Of a stretch of 64,000 nucleotides of DNA, positions 22,287 through 33,823 are shown piece after piece. Location: contig MU867071.1 of the NCBI GenBank assembly GCA_033725935.1, forward strand, positions 610,392 to 674,391, given 5' to 3'. A program made the translations under genes and the position numbers. Source of the stretch: Cladorrhinum sp. PSN259 (Eukaryota > Ascomycota > Sordariomycetes > Sordariales > Podosporaceae). Below the pieces are notes generated by a model. It searched no databases, was not told the origin of the DNA, and was given only the letters and a program-made list of their open reading frames with translations. Position 1 is the first letter of the stretch, and each line of letters opens with the position of its first letter.

Positions 22287-24323
22287 TTAAAGCTCATCGA
22301 CCCTGGGTATTTCAATGGACCACTGTCTCGGAGTGACAGGCAACCCCAAGTAAAACTGAATGAATCTAACCAATTCCGAACTTGCGATTCGCCATCTGCA
22401 TTTGATAATTAGCACCACAAGTCACCATCTACTGGCGGGATTCAGAAAACTTACGCAGTCAGTGGGAACTTGACCCAGCTAAGTATGATGAACTTAATCA
22501 GCTTCAAGATCCTCTCCAACTCAAGCTGAGTTTCGCTCTTCTCCTCAGCGTCGGGATTGCGATCCTCGAGCGCCGGGTCCTCAGGAGCAGCGACAGCCGA
22601 GCTAGATGGAGCAGCCGTATCATCGACTGCATGTGGCGTTCTAGCCCGACCAGACACGACATTGACTTGCTGGGTATGAATCTCCTCCACGACCATCTTC
22701 TTTTCGCCGCCCTCGACCATGTCCCTAAACCTTTGAATAGCGTTCAAGCTGCTGCTCAGTCTTGCGTAGGTGTTGAACAAAGCAACCAGCTCAGTGCGCT
22801 TGAGGACAGGCACTTGAGGATGATCATTATTATCAAACTCAAACAGTACTTTAAGTGCAGTGCCGTACCCAGCCGTCTGGAGCTTTCCCCACAGTCTGCA
22901 CTTATCGCAGCCGACACAGTCCATTAGACGAGAAACATTGCGGAAACGGTTCCGGAAATCCTCCTTGAGCGAGGGACCCTCACCGTTCTTGAACATCAAG
23001 CTCTCGTCGAAAATCTGGGGGACACTGGCGGCCTTTTCCGTGACAGCCAGAACCTTGGCTCGAGTCTCGGCATCCTGGTCCGCATCACCGGTGCAAAAGG
23101 TATATCCCTGTTCCTTCGTGAGATAGGGGCCGAGCTTGGTGATTGCGCGCGTCAGGAGCGCATAGTTGAAATACAGGTTGCTGATGCGATCGGGGAATCC
23201 GTGAAGACGAGCCTTGTAGCAGTTGACGTTGGGCTGCCACTGACCGGTGGTCTGATTAAGGAAGTCCCAGCAGAGATGGGTAGAAATGCTTGCGTGCATA
23301 CCGGAGATAACCCGATAGAACACACGCTTCTCCAGACACTCATCCTCGGCCTCCAGACCAGTGTTTGCAACAAACGGCGTCAATGGATTTTGCTGTCGCT
23401 GCTGCTCAAGAACCTGCTGTCGACCAGCAGCTTCGATAACAGCTTTGAAATCCATTGCAGCTGGCCCCTGGAGTGATGTGCCAGAACCGAGCGCCGCAGA
23501 CTTGGGGAAAGAGCTTTTTTGGAAGCAGTTCTCTCTGTAAACGGCATCCCACACCGACTTGGCGCCATCACCAGCATACCCAGTGAATCGCTCTGGGTTG
23601 CGCAGTAAGCTCACGTAGTCTCCTTTAGAGCTCGCGCTCTCGTCCTCAGGCACGCAATAATCCCGGTCGTCACACTCATCATCGTACTCCACGACACAGC
23701 TCTCCCCGACATCTTCTCCCAATGACCCCTGGAGCGGCCTGACTGGCTCCTGTTTCTGCACAACCTTTCCGGGATGCCTCGCTCGCGGCCCCTCCAGCTT
23801 CCCGAGTTCCTTGGCTCGCCACACGAGCGGGATATCCTCCTCGTTGTCCAGCGTCTCAACCGCACAGGCAACGTTGCCGCAGATTCCGTTCTCGTCGTCC
23901 CAAAACGGACATTTCTTGTGAAACAAGTTCACTCGGTAATGCGAAAAGAAATCTGTCGTCTGTACGAGGTCGTCAAGGGCCGGCTTAACGTTGCGATTTA
24001 GTCGCTCAAGTGTCGAGTAGGAAGCGCACGCATCGTTAACGATTGCTTTTGGTGAGATCTGCCAGAATGCTCCGTTAGAATGGTAAATGCGGAAATCAAC
24101 TGCCGCTGGTGCAGGCGCAGCAGCCACAATGGAGGCGCATTTAGATGATAACTCCGCCGCAGCAGTAGCAGGAGTAAAAGCAAAAAGAAAGCAATTGGTG
24201 AGAAAAGCGTACCGCGCATGCATCTTTAGGAGGAGTATCTGATGAGGGGTTCTGGCATTGCACCTGGGGACCCCAAAGTGTAAACAGCGACAGGTAAAAA
24301 AGGCGAGAGGCCGACTTCATCAT
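22287..24323 (-). CDS. ero1: Endoplasmic reticulum oxidoreductin Ero1
   Basis: Three exons (24323-24213, 24058-22455, 22395-22287) give 607 residues. Exon 1 encodes a signal peptide (MMKSASRLFYLSLFTLW, cleavage likely after QVQC) and the first conserved Cys region. Splicing gives DACAISPKAIVNDACASYSTLERL. Further Ero1 marks are FFSHYRVNLF, KKCPFW, WDAVYRENCF, the FAD region with HASISTHLCWDF, and the active-site C-x2-C-x2-C in MDCVGCDKCRLWGK. The enzyme oxidises protein disulfide isomerase in the ER. If the last intron (GTAAGT donor, CTAAT branch) is spliced, the protein ends in VDEL, resembling an ER-retrieval signal; if not, it stops 35 residues earlier. Ero1 is a classic target of Hac1, encoded 5 kb away. 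N-glycosylation sequons are present. Confidence 0.94.
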
Positions 24324-25484
24324 GTGTGTGAAGGACTGGGAAGGCCGGCTTCTTCAATTTGGTTCTGATTTTGGTTTGGTGCAACGGCCTTGCTGCGATG
24401 GTAGGTGGACTTGGCTGGTTACTCAAATGCTCAGCAGGTGGTTCATCGAATAACCTCAACTGGGGTGGCCTCTTTGTTCTGTTACGGTGGCCGTGTGTTC
24501 TCCCGCGGCCTGGGTGTGAAACGTGACGGCCCCCAAGGTATATGGTTCGACGTCAGAGTTATCTCTTTCAAAAGGACATTTAACGATAAGCAAGTCCCGG
24601 TCTAGCTTATCAACAAATAATTAGATGATCGGCCGAGCGTAGAAAGACGGATGGTTGCTTGGCGTGTTCTGGAAAAGCAGCCAGGGGGTACTGGGCGAGT
24701 TGGATGATGATGACGCCTCCAGAAGGTGTTTCACTGGTAATAAGGATTTTGATATTCCGTACAGAATTAGAATGATATCGGCGAAAATACCTGAAGTTAA
24801 AAGAAGTTCAAAGAGATCATAAAAGCCACGTCGAGTCCTCATCAGTGAGGCGAGATTTGGTAGAGGAAATGTGGCCAGAAGGAAAATCAGCAGATCGCGA
24901 ATTGCCGACGGATGATGGACCACATCTGATTGATTGTAAATCATGGAGTCGGCCGATGTAAAGATCAGAGTCGCATTGCATCACTCCACAGTTGTCTGAC
25001 TCCATTTGATCTGTATGTGCCTTGACCAAGTCACAATTGTTGTTGATTAATCGATTTACTTTGCTTGACGAGTTGCTCGTTCATTGTTTAGACTCCGTTT
25101 ATTCGCCCCCAAGATGTCCGAGTGCCTGGCTTTCGGCAGTACCAAGCCGATAAGGAAGCGATAAGCAATTGTGACCCACTTAATTTTGCGAACCCAGAAT
25201 TGGAAGCAACTGTAATCCGAAAATTTAGTCTACTTGCAAGACCAGTTAACATTTGCGACAGGACCTTTTTCTGTTTCTGGGGCCTGTAACAACATCTGAA
25301 TACCCCCGGGTGCTTTCAGATATCAGCGCACTCCGAATAATTCAAACCACACAAATTGCGTTGCACGCATTGGTCCTACGGCGCTTGACAGGCGTGTGAC
25401 GAGCTACCCATCTCCGCCTTCAGAAGGGATCTAGGCTTCGAGACCTGACAAAACACTGATCAAGCAGTCAATTTCGAGGATACC
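24324..25484. promoter_or_regulatory. Divergent intergenic ero1 / dbp10
   Basis: About 1.2 kb between divergent starts, so it holds both promoters. An open frame at 24944-24621 (minus strand, 107 codons, one hydrophobic stretch) has no family resemblance and is not called. A match to a HacA binding site would be expected here but I did not identify one with confidence. Confidence 0.4.
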
Positions 25485-28289
25485 ATGGGTCGCCGCACCG
25501 ACGACGAAGTTGATATTGGGGGTGCCTTATTTGGTAACGATAGCGACAATGATTTCGAAGTGGTTCCGAACGAGAAGGGAGGCGATGGAAGTTTCGGCTT
25601 AGATTTCGGCGACATCCTTCAAAATGGCGGTAATCCTGAGGGAGAGTCGGATGCAGAGGGTGATGAGGACTTTATTTCCTCGTTGCAAAGAAAATCCAAC
25701 CGCAAGGCGGCAAATTTGCAGGGCAAGACAGTCAAGAAGGGCGGCGGTTTTCAGGCAATGGGCAAGTTCTAGCACCGTCGACAATACCGCGTAGTGCATG
25801 TTATGTTGACTTATTATTCTACAGGTCTGAACGCCAACCTTCTCAGAGCGATTACTCGGAAGGGCTTCTCAGTACCCACCCCGATTCAGCGCAAAGCGAT
25901 CCCGTTGGTCTTGGAGAGAAGAGATGTAGTGGGTATGGCCAGGACAGGTTCCGGAAAGACAGCTGCCTTCGTTATACCCATGATCGAGCGTTTGAAGGCA
26001 CACAGTGCTAAGGTTGGCGCCAGAGCCCTTATCCTCTCGCCCTCTCGTGAACTTGCTTTGCAAACATTGAAGGTCGTCAAGGAGCTTGGTCGTGGTACCG
26101 ATCTCAAAACCATTCTCCTCGTTGGTGGTGATGGCCTTGAGGAGCAGTTCGGTCAGATGGCTACGAACCCCGATATTATCATCGCTACTCCTGGTCGTTT
26201 CCTGCACTTGAAGGTCGAAATGCATCTGAATCTCTCGTCGATCAAATACGTTGTTTTCGATGAAGCTGATCGCTTGTTCGAAATGGGTTTTGCGGAGCAG
26301 CTTACCGAGATTCTACACGCCCTGCCGCCATCGAGACAGACACTGTTGTTTTCTGCTACCATGCCCTCTTCGTTGGTAGAATTTGCCCGGGCTGGTTTGC
26401 AGGAACCCAGCTTGGTGAGACTGGATGCCGAAACGAAGGTTTCTCCTGACTTGGAGAGTGCCTTTTTTGCGGTGAAGAGTGGCGAAAAGGAAGGCTCTCT
26501 TCTTCACATTCTGCACGATGTCATCAAGATGCCCCTGGGCGCTCCCCCTGGAGCGACCGAGAGAGACAACAAGGAGTGGGCGAGGAAGCGCAAGCGGGGA
26601 GATGACAGGCTCAGCCATAAAGAGAAGCCTACTGAACACTCAACCATCATCTTTACGGCCACCAAGCATCACGTCGAGTACATTGCTCACTTATTACGCC
26701 ATGCTGGATTTGCTGTCTCATATGTCTACGGTTCGCTTGATCAAACCGCTAGATTGATGCAGGTCGATGATTTTCGGAAGGGAAGAACAAACATCCTGGT
26801 GGTCACAGACGTTGCAGCTCGTGGCATCGATATCCCGATTCTTGCCAATGTTATCAACTACGACTTCCCTCCTCAGCCCAAAATTTTCGTTCATCGTGTT
26901 GGTAGAACGGCCCGTGCTGGCCAGCGCGGTTGGGCTTATGCTCTTGTCCGGGAGTCAGACCTTCCATATCTTTTGGATTTGCAGCTTTTCCTCGGGAGGA
27001 AGTTGATTTTGGGACAAGAGTCGAAGGAACCATCATTCGCTCAAGATGTCGTGGTCGGCGGAATGAAAAGAGCAGAGCTCGAGAACCATTCAGAGTGGGT
27101 TGATAAAGTGCTCAGGGAGGAATCTGATATCAGCGCATTGAAGGGCGTTACTACGAAGGCCGAGAAGCTCTACACGAGGACCAGGAATTCGGCATCAAGT
27201 CAGAGTGCTAAAAGAGCTCGTGAGATCATCCAGGAGAAAAAATGGACGCAGATACATCCCATTTTCGGACAGGAGAGTGCAAATGTCGAGATGGCTAGGG
27301 ATAATCTTCTTTCAAAGCTTAGCTCTTTCAAGCCAGCTGAGACGGTATTTGAGATCGGCCCTCAGGGCAAATCATCACGAAACAAGGCTGCAGAAGTCAT
27401 GCGGGCCTTCAGGAAAAAGGTTGGTCCACGCAAGACTGCCAAGGACAGCGATATTGAGATGGAAGACGACGAGAATGATAGTGAGTTGCCAAGCAAGCCA
27501 TTGGACCCTGCGTTTGATGATTCGGAGGAGGAAGCTAGTGAGAAGGAAGAGGTCTGGGAGGATGAGGAAGAAGAGTCAGATGATGAGATGGAAGTCACGG
27601 TAACAAGCCACGCGAAGGCGTCCAAGAAGGGCCAGACATCGTTCCAAGACCCCGAGTTCTACATGTCCTACACGCCTAAAGACAACAAGGATGCCGAGGA
27701 AAAGGCGTATGGTGTTCATTCCGGTGGTGTTCATTCGTCCCATTTCGTTGAGGCTGCCCGTGGTGTGACCATGGACCTCACCAATGACGATGGTGGCAAG
27801 GGTTTCGGCCTTCCTACGCGCTCCAAGCTTCGCTGGGACAAGCGTCATAGCAAGTACGTTGCCCGCGCAAACGATGACGACGGTTCCAAGGGCGCAAAGA
27901 TGGTTCGCGGCGAAAGCGGTGTCAAGATCGCAGCTAGTTTTCAAAGCGGTCGCTTCGATAGGTGGCGCAAGGCAAACCGTCTCGGCAAGCTGCCAGGAGT
28001 GGGCGAGATTGAGAAGCCGCAGCTCACACGTGCTTTTGCTTCCCAGGGTGGCGCGCGGTACAAGCATAAGCAGGAGAAGGCGCCCAAGGAGGCCGATAAG
28101 TTCCGTGATGACTACCACGTCCGTAAGAAGCGGGTTGCGGAGGCCAAGGAGAACCGTATTGGAAAGTACAAGGACGGCGAGGGAAGCAAGCGGGAGCTTA
28201 AGAATGCCACGGATATTCGCAAGGCTAGGGCTATCAAGGAGGCCAAGATGGAAAAGAACGCCAGGCCGTCGAAGAAGGCACGTAGGTAG
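25485..28289 (+). CDS. dbp10: DEAD-box ATP-dependent RNA helicase Dbp10
   Basis: Two exons (25485-25761, 25825-28289) give 913 residues. The intron starts with GC, not GT (GCAAGT donor, TACAG acceptor). Splicing gives GGGFQAMGLNANLLRAITRKGF, the Dbp10 entry to the Q motif; without it the frame stops two codons on. Helicase motifs: TPIQRKAIP (Q), ARTGSGKT (I), PSRELALQ (Ia), VVFDEADRL (II), FSATMP (III), TDVAARGIDIP (V) and HRVGRTARAG (VI). The C-terminal third is acidic, then has the DBP10CT-type region MSYTPKDNKDAEEKAYGVHSGG and a basic tail. Dbp10 is a nucleolar factor for 60S subunit assembly. Confidence 0.96.
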
Positions 28290-29140
28290 AGGATATTTCA
28301 GCTTGTAAAGTACGTGCTTGCCCAAGGGTGGAGATGTACGCAGGAATAGGGAGGGGTGAGGGGGACTGTATGTAAATACCAAATCGAAGCCCTGATCAGG
28401 GTTGGTTAAGGACACTGTTTCGGTCGCCCACCCATGTTCTACAGTAGCACTCCACTGCGGGGCTCCAATCGTTCTCCCCGGGCACTGTCAGCTCGATGTA
28501 AGAGAAAGAATTCCCAGAATCCCCGCATATCAAGCTCCGAAAAAGTGCCCCACCACCCCCAGTCTTGGGATCTCCCGAGTCCCGAAAGTGACGCACTGTC
28601 ATCCCACCTTTCTCTTGGTTTCAAGTTTATCGTTTCTTTTATACTTTTTCTCGCCGTTGGGAGCATTCTGATCCTTTCTGAACCGACCTCGTCATCACCT
28701 TATTCTTAAGCTTGTCCCTAATCTAATGCCGGATAAGCAGCAATAATATTGGTCTCAAGCTTTTAAGATACTCGGATACAAGGTAAGTCAGGCCACCTTC
28801 CATTATAGACTTCTGTAATCAATTGGAAGTTTCTGTGTTTTGCCGTTGCAATCGGTGTGCTCAATTAAAATCTCAATTCATTATTATCCTTGTAGTTGGC
28901 ATCACATGTCTAAAATGAATTTACAAGTTTGAGTGACTGATGATGAATGACAGATTACTCAAAACATCACAGGCCGCTAGTCCAACATCAGGAGACACCT
29001 GGGTATACTCACGGGGACCATTTTTGTCCAGTTGAGCATATATTATTTGCTTCCCCCAACCTCAATTTTGTTCACCACCTCTTTCATCGTCAAACACAGA
29101 ACACATCTGATTTATTATCACCAACAACACCCTCATCGAA
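28290..29140. other. Intergenic dbp10 / cab2
   Basis: About 850 bases with the dbp10 3' end and cab2 promoter. Nothing recognisable as a gene or repeat. Confidence 0.4.
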
Positions 29141-30562
29141 ATGCTACCTCACACTCCGTCGGAGACTCCCCCAAGCAATCTCAATGCCCTGGCTGAGGAC
29201 CACTACTTCAGCGCCAACCCGCCGCCCAAAGATCTCGAGAAGCATGTAAACCTTGCCAAGGAGTTTATTGACTTTCATTCTGCTGCTGGCCGACGACTCG
29301 TGCTCGTCACGTCAGGGGGTACCACTGTGCCGTTGGGTATGTTGAGCCTCTGGAGGTTTTCGTAGAACAAGGGCCTTTTTCCTCACACAGTATATCATAG
29401 AAAAGCAAACGGTACGGTTCATTGATAACTTTTCGGCTGGTACTCGCGGAGCTGTAAGTGAAATTCTCGGTCTGCATCATGAAGCGGCTTATTACCCCCG
29501 GTATGAAGGAATTCAGATGAACCCAATATTAACCACTGTAACAGACGAGCGCCGAGTATTTTCTTGAGGCCGGCTATGCTGTGCTATTTCTGTATGTCAA
29601 ATCAACTACTCGCCTAGTCTTTCAACATATTCCCTAACACTGCACATAGTCACCGACAATTCTCCCTCCTCCCTTTCTCGAGGCACTACAGCCACGCAAC
29701 CGACTGCTTCCTCGACTTCCTCCGTGAGGGTCCCAATGGCAGTGTAGTAGCCCGTGACGAGGACGCAGCAAAAATGCTGCACGTCCTGCGCAAGTATCGT
29801 GACGCGCGTGACAGGAACATGTTGCTCGTCCTCCCCTTCGTCAGCATCTCCGACTACCTCCACGAGCTCCGCAGCATCGCTCGTCTGATGCGTCCATTGG
29901 GACCCAACGGACTCTTGTATCTTGCTGCGGCCGTCAGTGACTTTTTTGTTCCCGTACGTTGACTTCTTTCCGCTTGGTTCCCTTTGTTTGCCCCCAACTA
30001 ACGTGTACGAAAGCCGGACCGCATGTCCGAACACAAAATCCAGTCAACCAACGCGGTAGACCCCATACCTACGAAGAACCCTTCTCCGGCTAACGAACCA
30101 GAGACGTTTGACAACTTTGACTCGTCGCCTGCAGTTCCAAGAAGCAAGAGGCTAGTAGTTGACTTGGATCCCGTGCCCAAGTTTCTCAAGAACTTAGTAG
30201 AAGGTTGGTCCCCAGAAGGAATGATCGTCTCCTTCAAATTGGAAACCGACCCTACCATCTTGGTTCACAAGGCACGATACTCGCTTGATCGGTACCAGCA
30301 CCACCTTGTAATTGGCAATTTGTTGTCAACAAGGAAATGGGAGGTTGTCTTTGTGTCTCCCGGCAACCCAGATCAATGGATCAGGGTACCGTTCAAAGGG
30401 TCCAAGGCGGAAGCGGTTAAGAAGGATGAGCCTGTCGACCCCAAGAGCTTGCCGGAGGGGGAGCCAGAGGTTGAGATTGAGAGTTTGATTATTCCTGCTG
30501 TCGAGGAGTCGCATACCAAGTATGTGAAGGCCGTTGAGGAGAGGAAAAAGGTGAAAAAATGA
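29141..30562 (+). CDS. cab2: Phosphopantothenate-cysteine ligase
   Basis: Five exons (29141-29336, 29401-29453, 29545-29591, 29650-29953, 30014-30562) give 382 residues. Joined exons 1-4 read LVLVTSGGTTVPLEKQTVRFID, then NFSAGTRGATSAEYFLEAGYAV and LFLHRQFSLLPFSRHYSH, the PPCS nucleotide and substrate-binding core. LYLAAAVSDFFVP and then DRMSEHKIQS span the exon 4/5 junction. The C-terminus has SFKLETDPTILVHKARYSLDRYQHHLVIGN, also typical. The enzyme couples phosphopantothenate to cysteine in coenzyme A synthesis, using CTP or ATP depending on species. Exons 2 and 3 are only 53 and 47 bases. The 3' end converges on mtq2 with 131 bases between the stops. Confidence 0.94.
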
Positions 30563-30693
30563 GAACAGAGGGAAAGGGTAAAATGGATTGATGGATATAC
30601 TTGAGTCTATTTCGCTTTTTTTTATACATACATAGATGGGTTTTTAGTTCTTTCTTTTTCTCAGGATTGCTAGCAGGCAGTAGCTGAGTTGTT

Positions 30694-31503
30694 CTAACAT
30701 ATATATCCTATTGGAACCGCACTCTTTTCTGCAGTCTCCCGCCATATCCTAACAATCTGCAACTTCTCCCACCCAGCCTGCTTCCCACTAGTTCCCACAG
30801 TCTCGGCGCACCAAACCCCTGGGCTACCTAACTTGTTTCTTATCCTGCTTTTTACATCTTCGGGCTTATTCCCCGCACACAACAAAATATACGCCACACC
30901 CCTTTCAGACAGAACCTCGGGGAGGGAATCAATAACTTTATCCGTCGTTTCCATCCCGTCTTGGCCTCCAGCGTACGAAAGCGCCAAAAGTGTCGAGTCC
31001 TGCTCGAAGGTCGTTTTTTGATCTCCTTCTCCTCTCAGACTCAAGGGAAGGCAAGGCATCTCCTCGGTAGGCACGTAGGGAGGATTAAAGACCAGGACGT
31101 CCACTTGCCTGGGTCGTAAGGGGGAGACCAGATCGCCTTGGACTGCTGCCAGAAAGTTACCCGAAGTGGAGGCGTGTTCTGCCGAGGCCAGTTTGGCGGT
31201 CCGGGTGGTGGCTTTGGCTGCGAACCTGTTGATGTCTACGCCGAGTGTTAGGATGTCGGTTCGAGAGAAGATTGTGTGTGCGTGGGCGGTTAGGAAGGCC
31301 AGGACTACGCCGGAGCCTGGACCGATTTCGAGGATGATTAATGACGGGGAAGAAGAAGAAGAAGAAGAAGAATAAGGGAAGTGGGATGAGAGAAATGAGG
31401 TTTCTGATGGGGCGGATAATGTGTCGAGGAGGAGGAATGAGTCCTCTGCTGGCTCGTAGACTCGGGAGTAGGGGACGTGGGCTGTGTCTGGTGTTGGTAG
31501 CAT
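30694..31503 (-). CDS. mtq2: eRF1 glutamine methyltransferase Mtq2 (HemK/PrmC family)
   Basis: Single exon, 269 residues. The protein is a class I SAM methyltransferase with ILEIGPGSGVVLAFL (motif I, residues about 55-69), VDINRFAAKAT and the catalytic NPPYVPTEE near 137. The NPPY motif and size match N6AMT1/Mtq2, which methylates the Gln of the GGQ motif in release factor eRF1 together with Trm112. A run of serines around residues 46-53 is encoded by a TTC-type microsatellite (GAA repeats on the plus strand near 31352-31372), absent from the family core and probably variable between strains. The start is the ATG giving MLPTPDTAHVPYSRVYEPAEDSF, which matches the family N-terminus. Confidence 0.92.
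   Translation of the reverse strand: MLPTPDTAHVPYSRVYEPAEDSFLLLDTLSAPSETSFLSSHFPYSSSSSSSSPSLIILEIGPGSGVVLAFLTAHAHTIFSRTDILTLGVDINRFAAKATTRTAKLASAEHASTSGNFLAAVQGDLVSPLRPRQVDVLVFNPPYVPTEEMPCLPLSLRGEGDQKTTFEQDSTLLALSYAGGQDGMETTDKVIDSLPEVLSERGVAYILLCAGNKPEDVKSRIRNKLGSPGVWCAETVGTSGKQAGWEKLQIVRIWRETAEKSAVPIGYIC
31352..31373 (+). repeat. GAA trinucleotide repeat inside mtq2
   Basis: About seven tandem GAA units, read as serine codons on the coding strand. It lies between the N-terminal part and motif I of Mtq2. Confidence 0.8.
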
Positions 31504-31993
31504 TTTTATTTTTTTTATGATTCAAGATGTGAGAAGTCTGGATGGCTTTACTTTTGCGCTGATTTGGGAAATAAATCCAAGATTTTTTGTGAACGAGAGA
31601 TAGAAAGAGTGAAAAGTGAATAAAATTTATATTGATTGAGACGGAATTGTGAACACAATGGAGGCTCTATCTGGAACATTCTCTCCCGCTTATACTAACG
31701 GTTCACAGAGTTTCTCGGATGTCCATTACTCGGTCCAAGGAGAAGTGGGGCTCAACACTGAGGAGCCAATTGGTCGAGGCTTGTGTGAGCAGGTCAACGT
31801 ACGGTGTACTTCCTGCAACCCCCTTCCCTTGTCATGCCTTTTAATTCTCATTAATACCTATTTGAAAATTATTTTGTCCTCATCCAAGCCGCCTCAGGGT
31901 CTAAAAGATAATTGCCCCCCCCGGCCTTTTATTTTAGTCATACCCATATTCTACTGGCGAATTTCCTACTTTTTGCATTATATTTATACACAC
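31504..31993. other. Intergenic mtq2 / ade13
   Basis: About 490 bases with the mtq2 promoter and ade13 3' end. A C-run lies at about 31916-31922. No gene is seen. Confidence 0.4.
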
Positions 31994-33823
31994 CTAAATG
32001 GACAGTTGCGCCGTGGAGGCCTTGTCCAAGGACTCCTTATACTTAGCCAACTTGACTGCTACCTCCCCGCTGCAGTAGTCCTCTACGATCTTCGGGCAAT
32101 TACCGATGAAAAGCTTAGGGTCCACCAAGCTGTCAATTTCATCCCACACGGGCTTGAAGAACTCTGCCTTCTTGATCCGCTCCAAGAGGTCGTTCCGACC
32201 ACCCTGTTGCTTGACGACATCGCTGGCTTGGTGAGAGAGAACGCGAACCTCCTCGTGGGCCTCCTGGCGAGAGACGCCGTGAGTAGAGAGCTTCATGAGG
32301 ATAGACTCAGTGGCCACTGTGCGAGTAGTCAGTACTGGTCTGCTGTGGTTTGCCATCAAGCCATTGGAAAATTCATACTGAATGGAAGCTCCTGGTCAAT
32401 GCGAGAGCGGATGACGTTGGGGTAGATAACGAGACCGTTAGTGACGTTGTCCAAGGCCAAAAGAATAGAATCAGCCAACAAGAACTGGGAGAGGTTAGTC
32501 AGGGGCTTAGGTCGAAAGGGGGACTCAGGGGCTAACCATCTCGGGAATGTCCATGCGGCGGATAGCACTGTCATCGAGGCTGTGGGATAAAAAAGGTCAG
32601 TATCAATCTGGTCTTCTCGGAGTTCCGGCATAACTTACGTTCTCTCGAACCACTGGGCCTCGAAAGTAGCAGTGAAGTTAGCAGGCAGGCGAGCGAGCTT
32701 GCGGCCAAGGGCAGTGATGCGCTCGGATCTCATTGGATTTCTCTTGTAAGCCATAGCAGAGCTTCCAATCTGGCTCTTCTCGAATGGCTCCTCCATCTCC
32801 TTCAGGTTGGCCAAGTGGCGGACATCGCAGCAAATGCGCTCGGCGGTGGCACCGAGGGCACAAACAGCGTTGGCAACTCGCAGGTCGACCTTTCTGGTGT
32901 ATGTCTGGGTGGAGATAGGATACGCGGAGGGGAAGCCAGCCTTCTTGCAGAGGATAGCGTTGAGCTGCTTGATCTTGGCCTCGTCGCCCTCGAAGAGCTC
33001 GAGGAAGGTAGCCTGGGAGCCGGTGGTACCCTGGGCACCTCTGAACTGGAGCCTCTCGCGGACCGTCTCGATATCCTCAAGATCCATCATGAGCTCCTGA
33101 ATCCACTGAGCAGCACGCTTGCCAACAGTGATGAGCTGGGCGGGTTGGTAGTGAGTGAAGCCGAGTGTGGGCATATCCTTGTATTTCAAGGCAAAGACCT
33201 GAAGGTTCTGGATGACCTTGGCCAGCTTAGGAAGGAGAAGGTCAAGAGCCTTCTGCTGGAAGATCAGATCGGCATTATCCGTGACTGTTGACGTGGTCAA
33301 TAGGTGCTCATGAGAAGTTCTTTCACCACATGAGACATACCATAGCAGCTGGTAGCACCCAAGTGGATGTGGCCGGCGGCGGCAGGGGCATCCTAGTAAG
33401 TTATGACGATTCAGCAATCCAGCTCCAACCCAAGTCATTACTCTCCAGCACTTCTTCCCGAAGCTCAGATAGTTAGGGATAACATACCTCGCCGTAAGCG
33501 TGAACATGAGCCATGACATCGTGCTGTCGAGAGTATTAGCCATCTTTGTGGGCATATATAGAAGGGAGCTGCCTGCGTACACGGAATTTGGCCTCATAGT
33601 CCTTCGCAACTGCGAAGGCCTTGTCTGAGACGGTGACGTTGGCACGCATCTGTTCAAGAGCCTCATCAGGAATAGGGAGGCCGAGCTCCTTCTCTGCCTC
33701 GGCGAGCCAGACCCAAAGTTGGCGCCAGGTGCTGGCACGTTCACGGGCCGAGAAGATGGACATCATCTCCTGCGAGGCATACCTCGTGCTGAGGGGGGTC
33801 TGGTACTTGTCGAAGCCAGACAT
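31994..33823 (-). CDS. ade13: Adenylosuccinate lyase
   Basis: Seven exons (33823-33581, 33523-33488, 33392-33341, 33284-32639, 32579-32537, 32484-32379, 32316-31994) give 482 residues, the size of yeast Ade13. Exons 2 and 5 are only 36 and 43 bases. Spliced sequence shows HDVMAHVHAYGEDAPAAAGH then IHLGATSC, FQLK-type FVLKYKDMPTLGFTHYQPAQ with the catalytic His, and the fumarase/aspartase-superfamily signature SSAMAYKRNPMRSE. The enzyme acts twice in adenine nucleotide synthesis: cleaving SAICAR to AICAR, and adenylosuccinate to AMP, releasing fumarate each time. The protein is a cytosolic homotetramer in the family. Every junction kept the frame and the conserved motifs, so the gene model is considered firm. 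Confidence 0.95.

Noticed and set aside
24621..24944. Minus-strand open frame of 107 codons with one hydrophobic stretch upstream of ero1
   Set aside because: No homology recognised, poor start context and promoter location; too weak to call a gene.
27576..28415. Minus-strand open frame of 279 codons opposite the dbp10 C-terminus
   Set aside because: Antisense to the conserved Dbp10 tail; Leu-rich shadow without domains.
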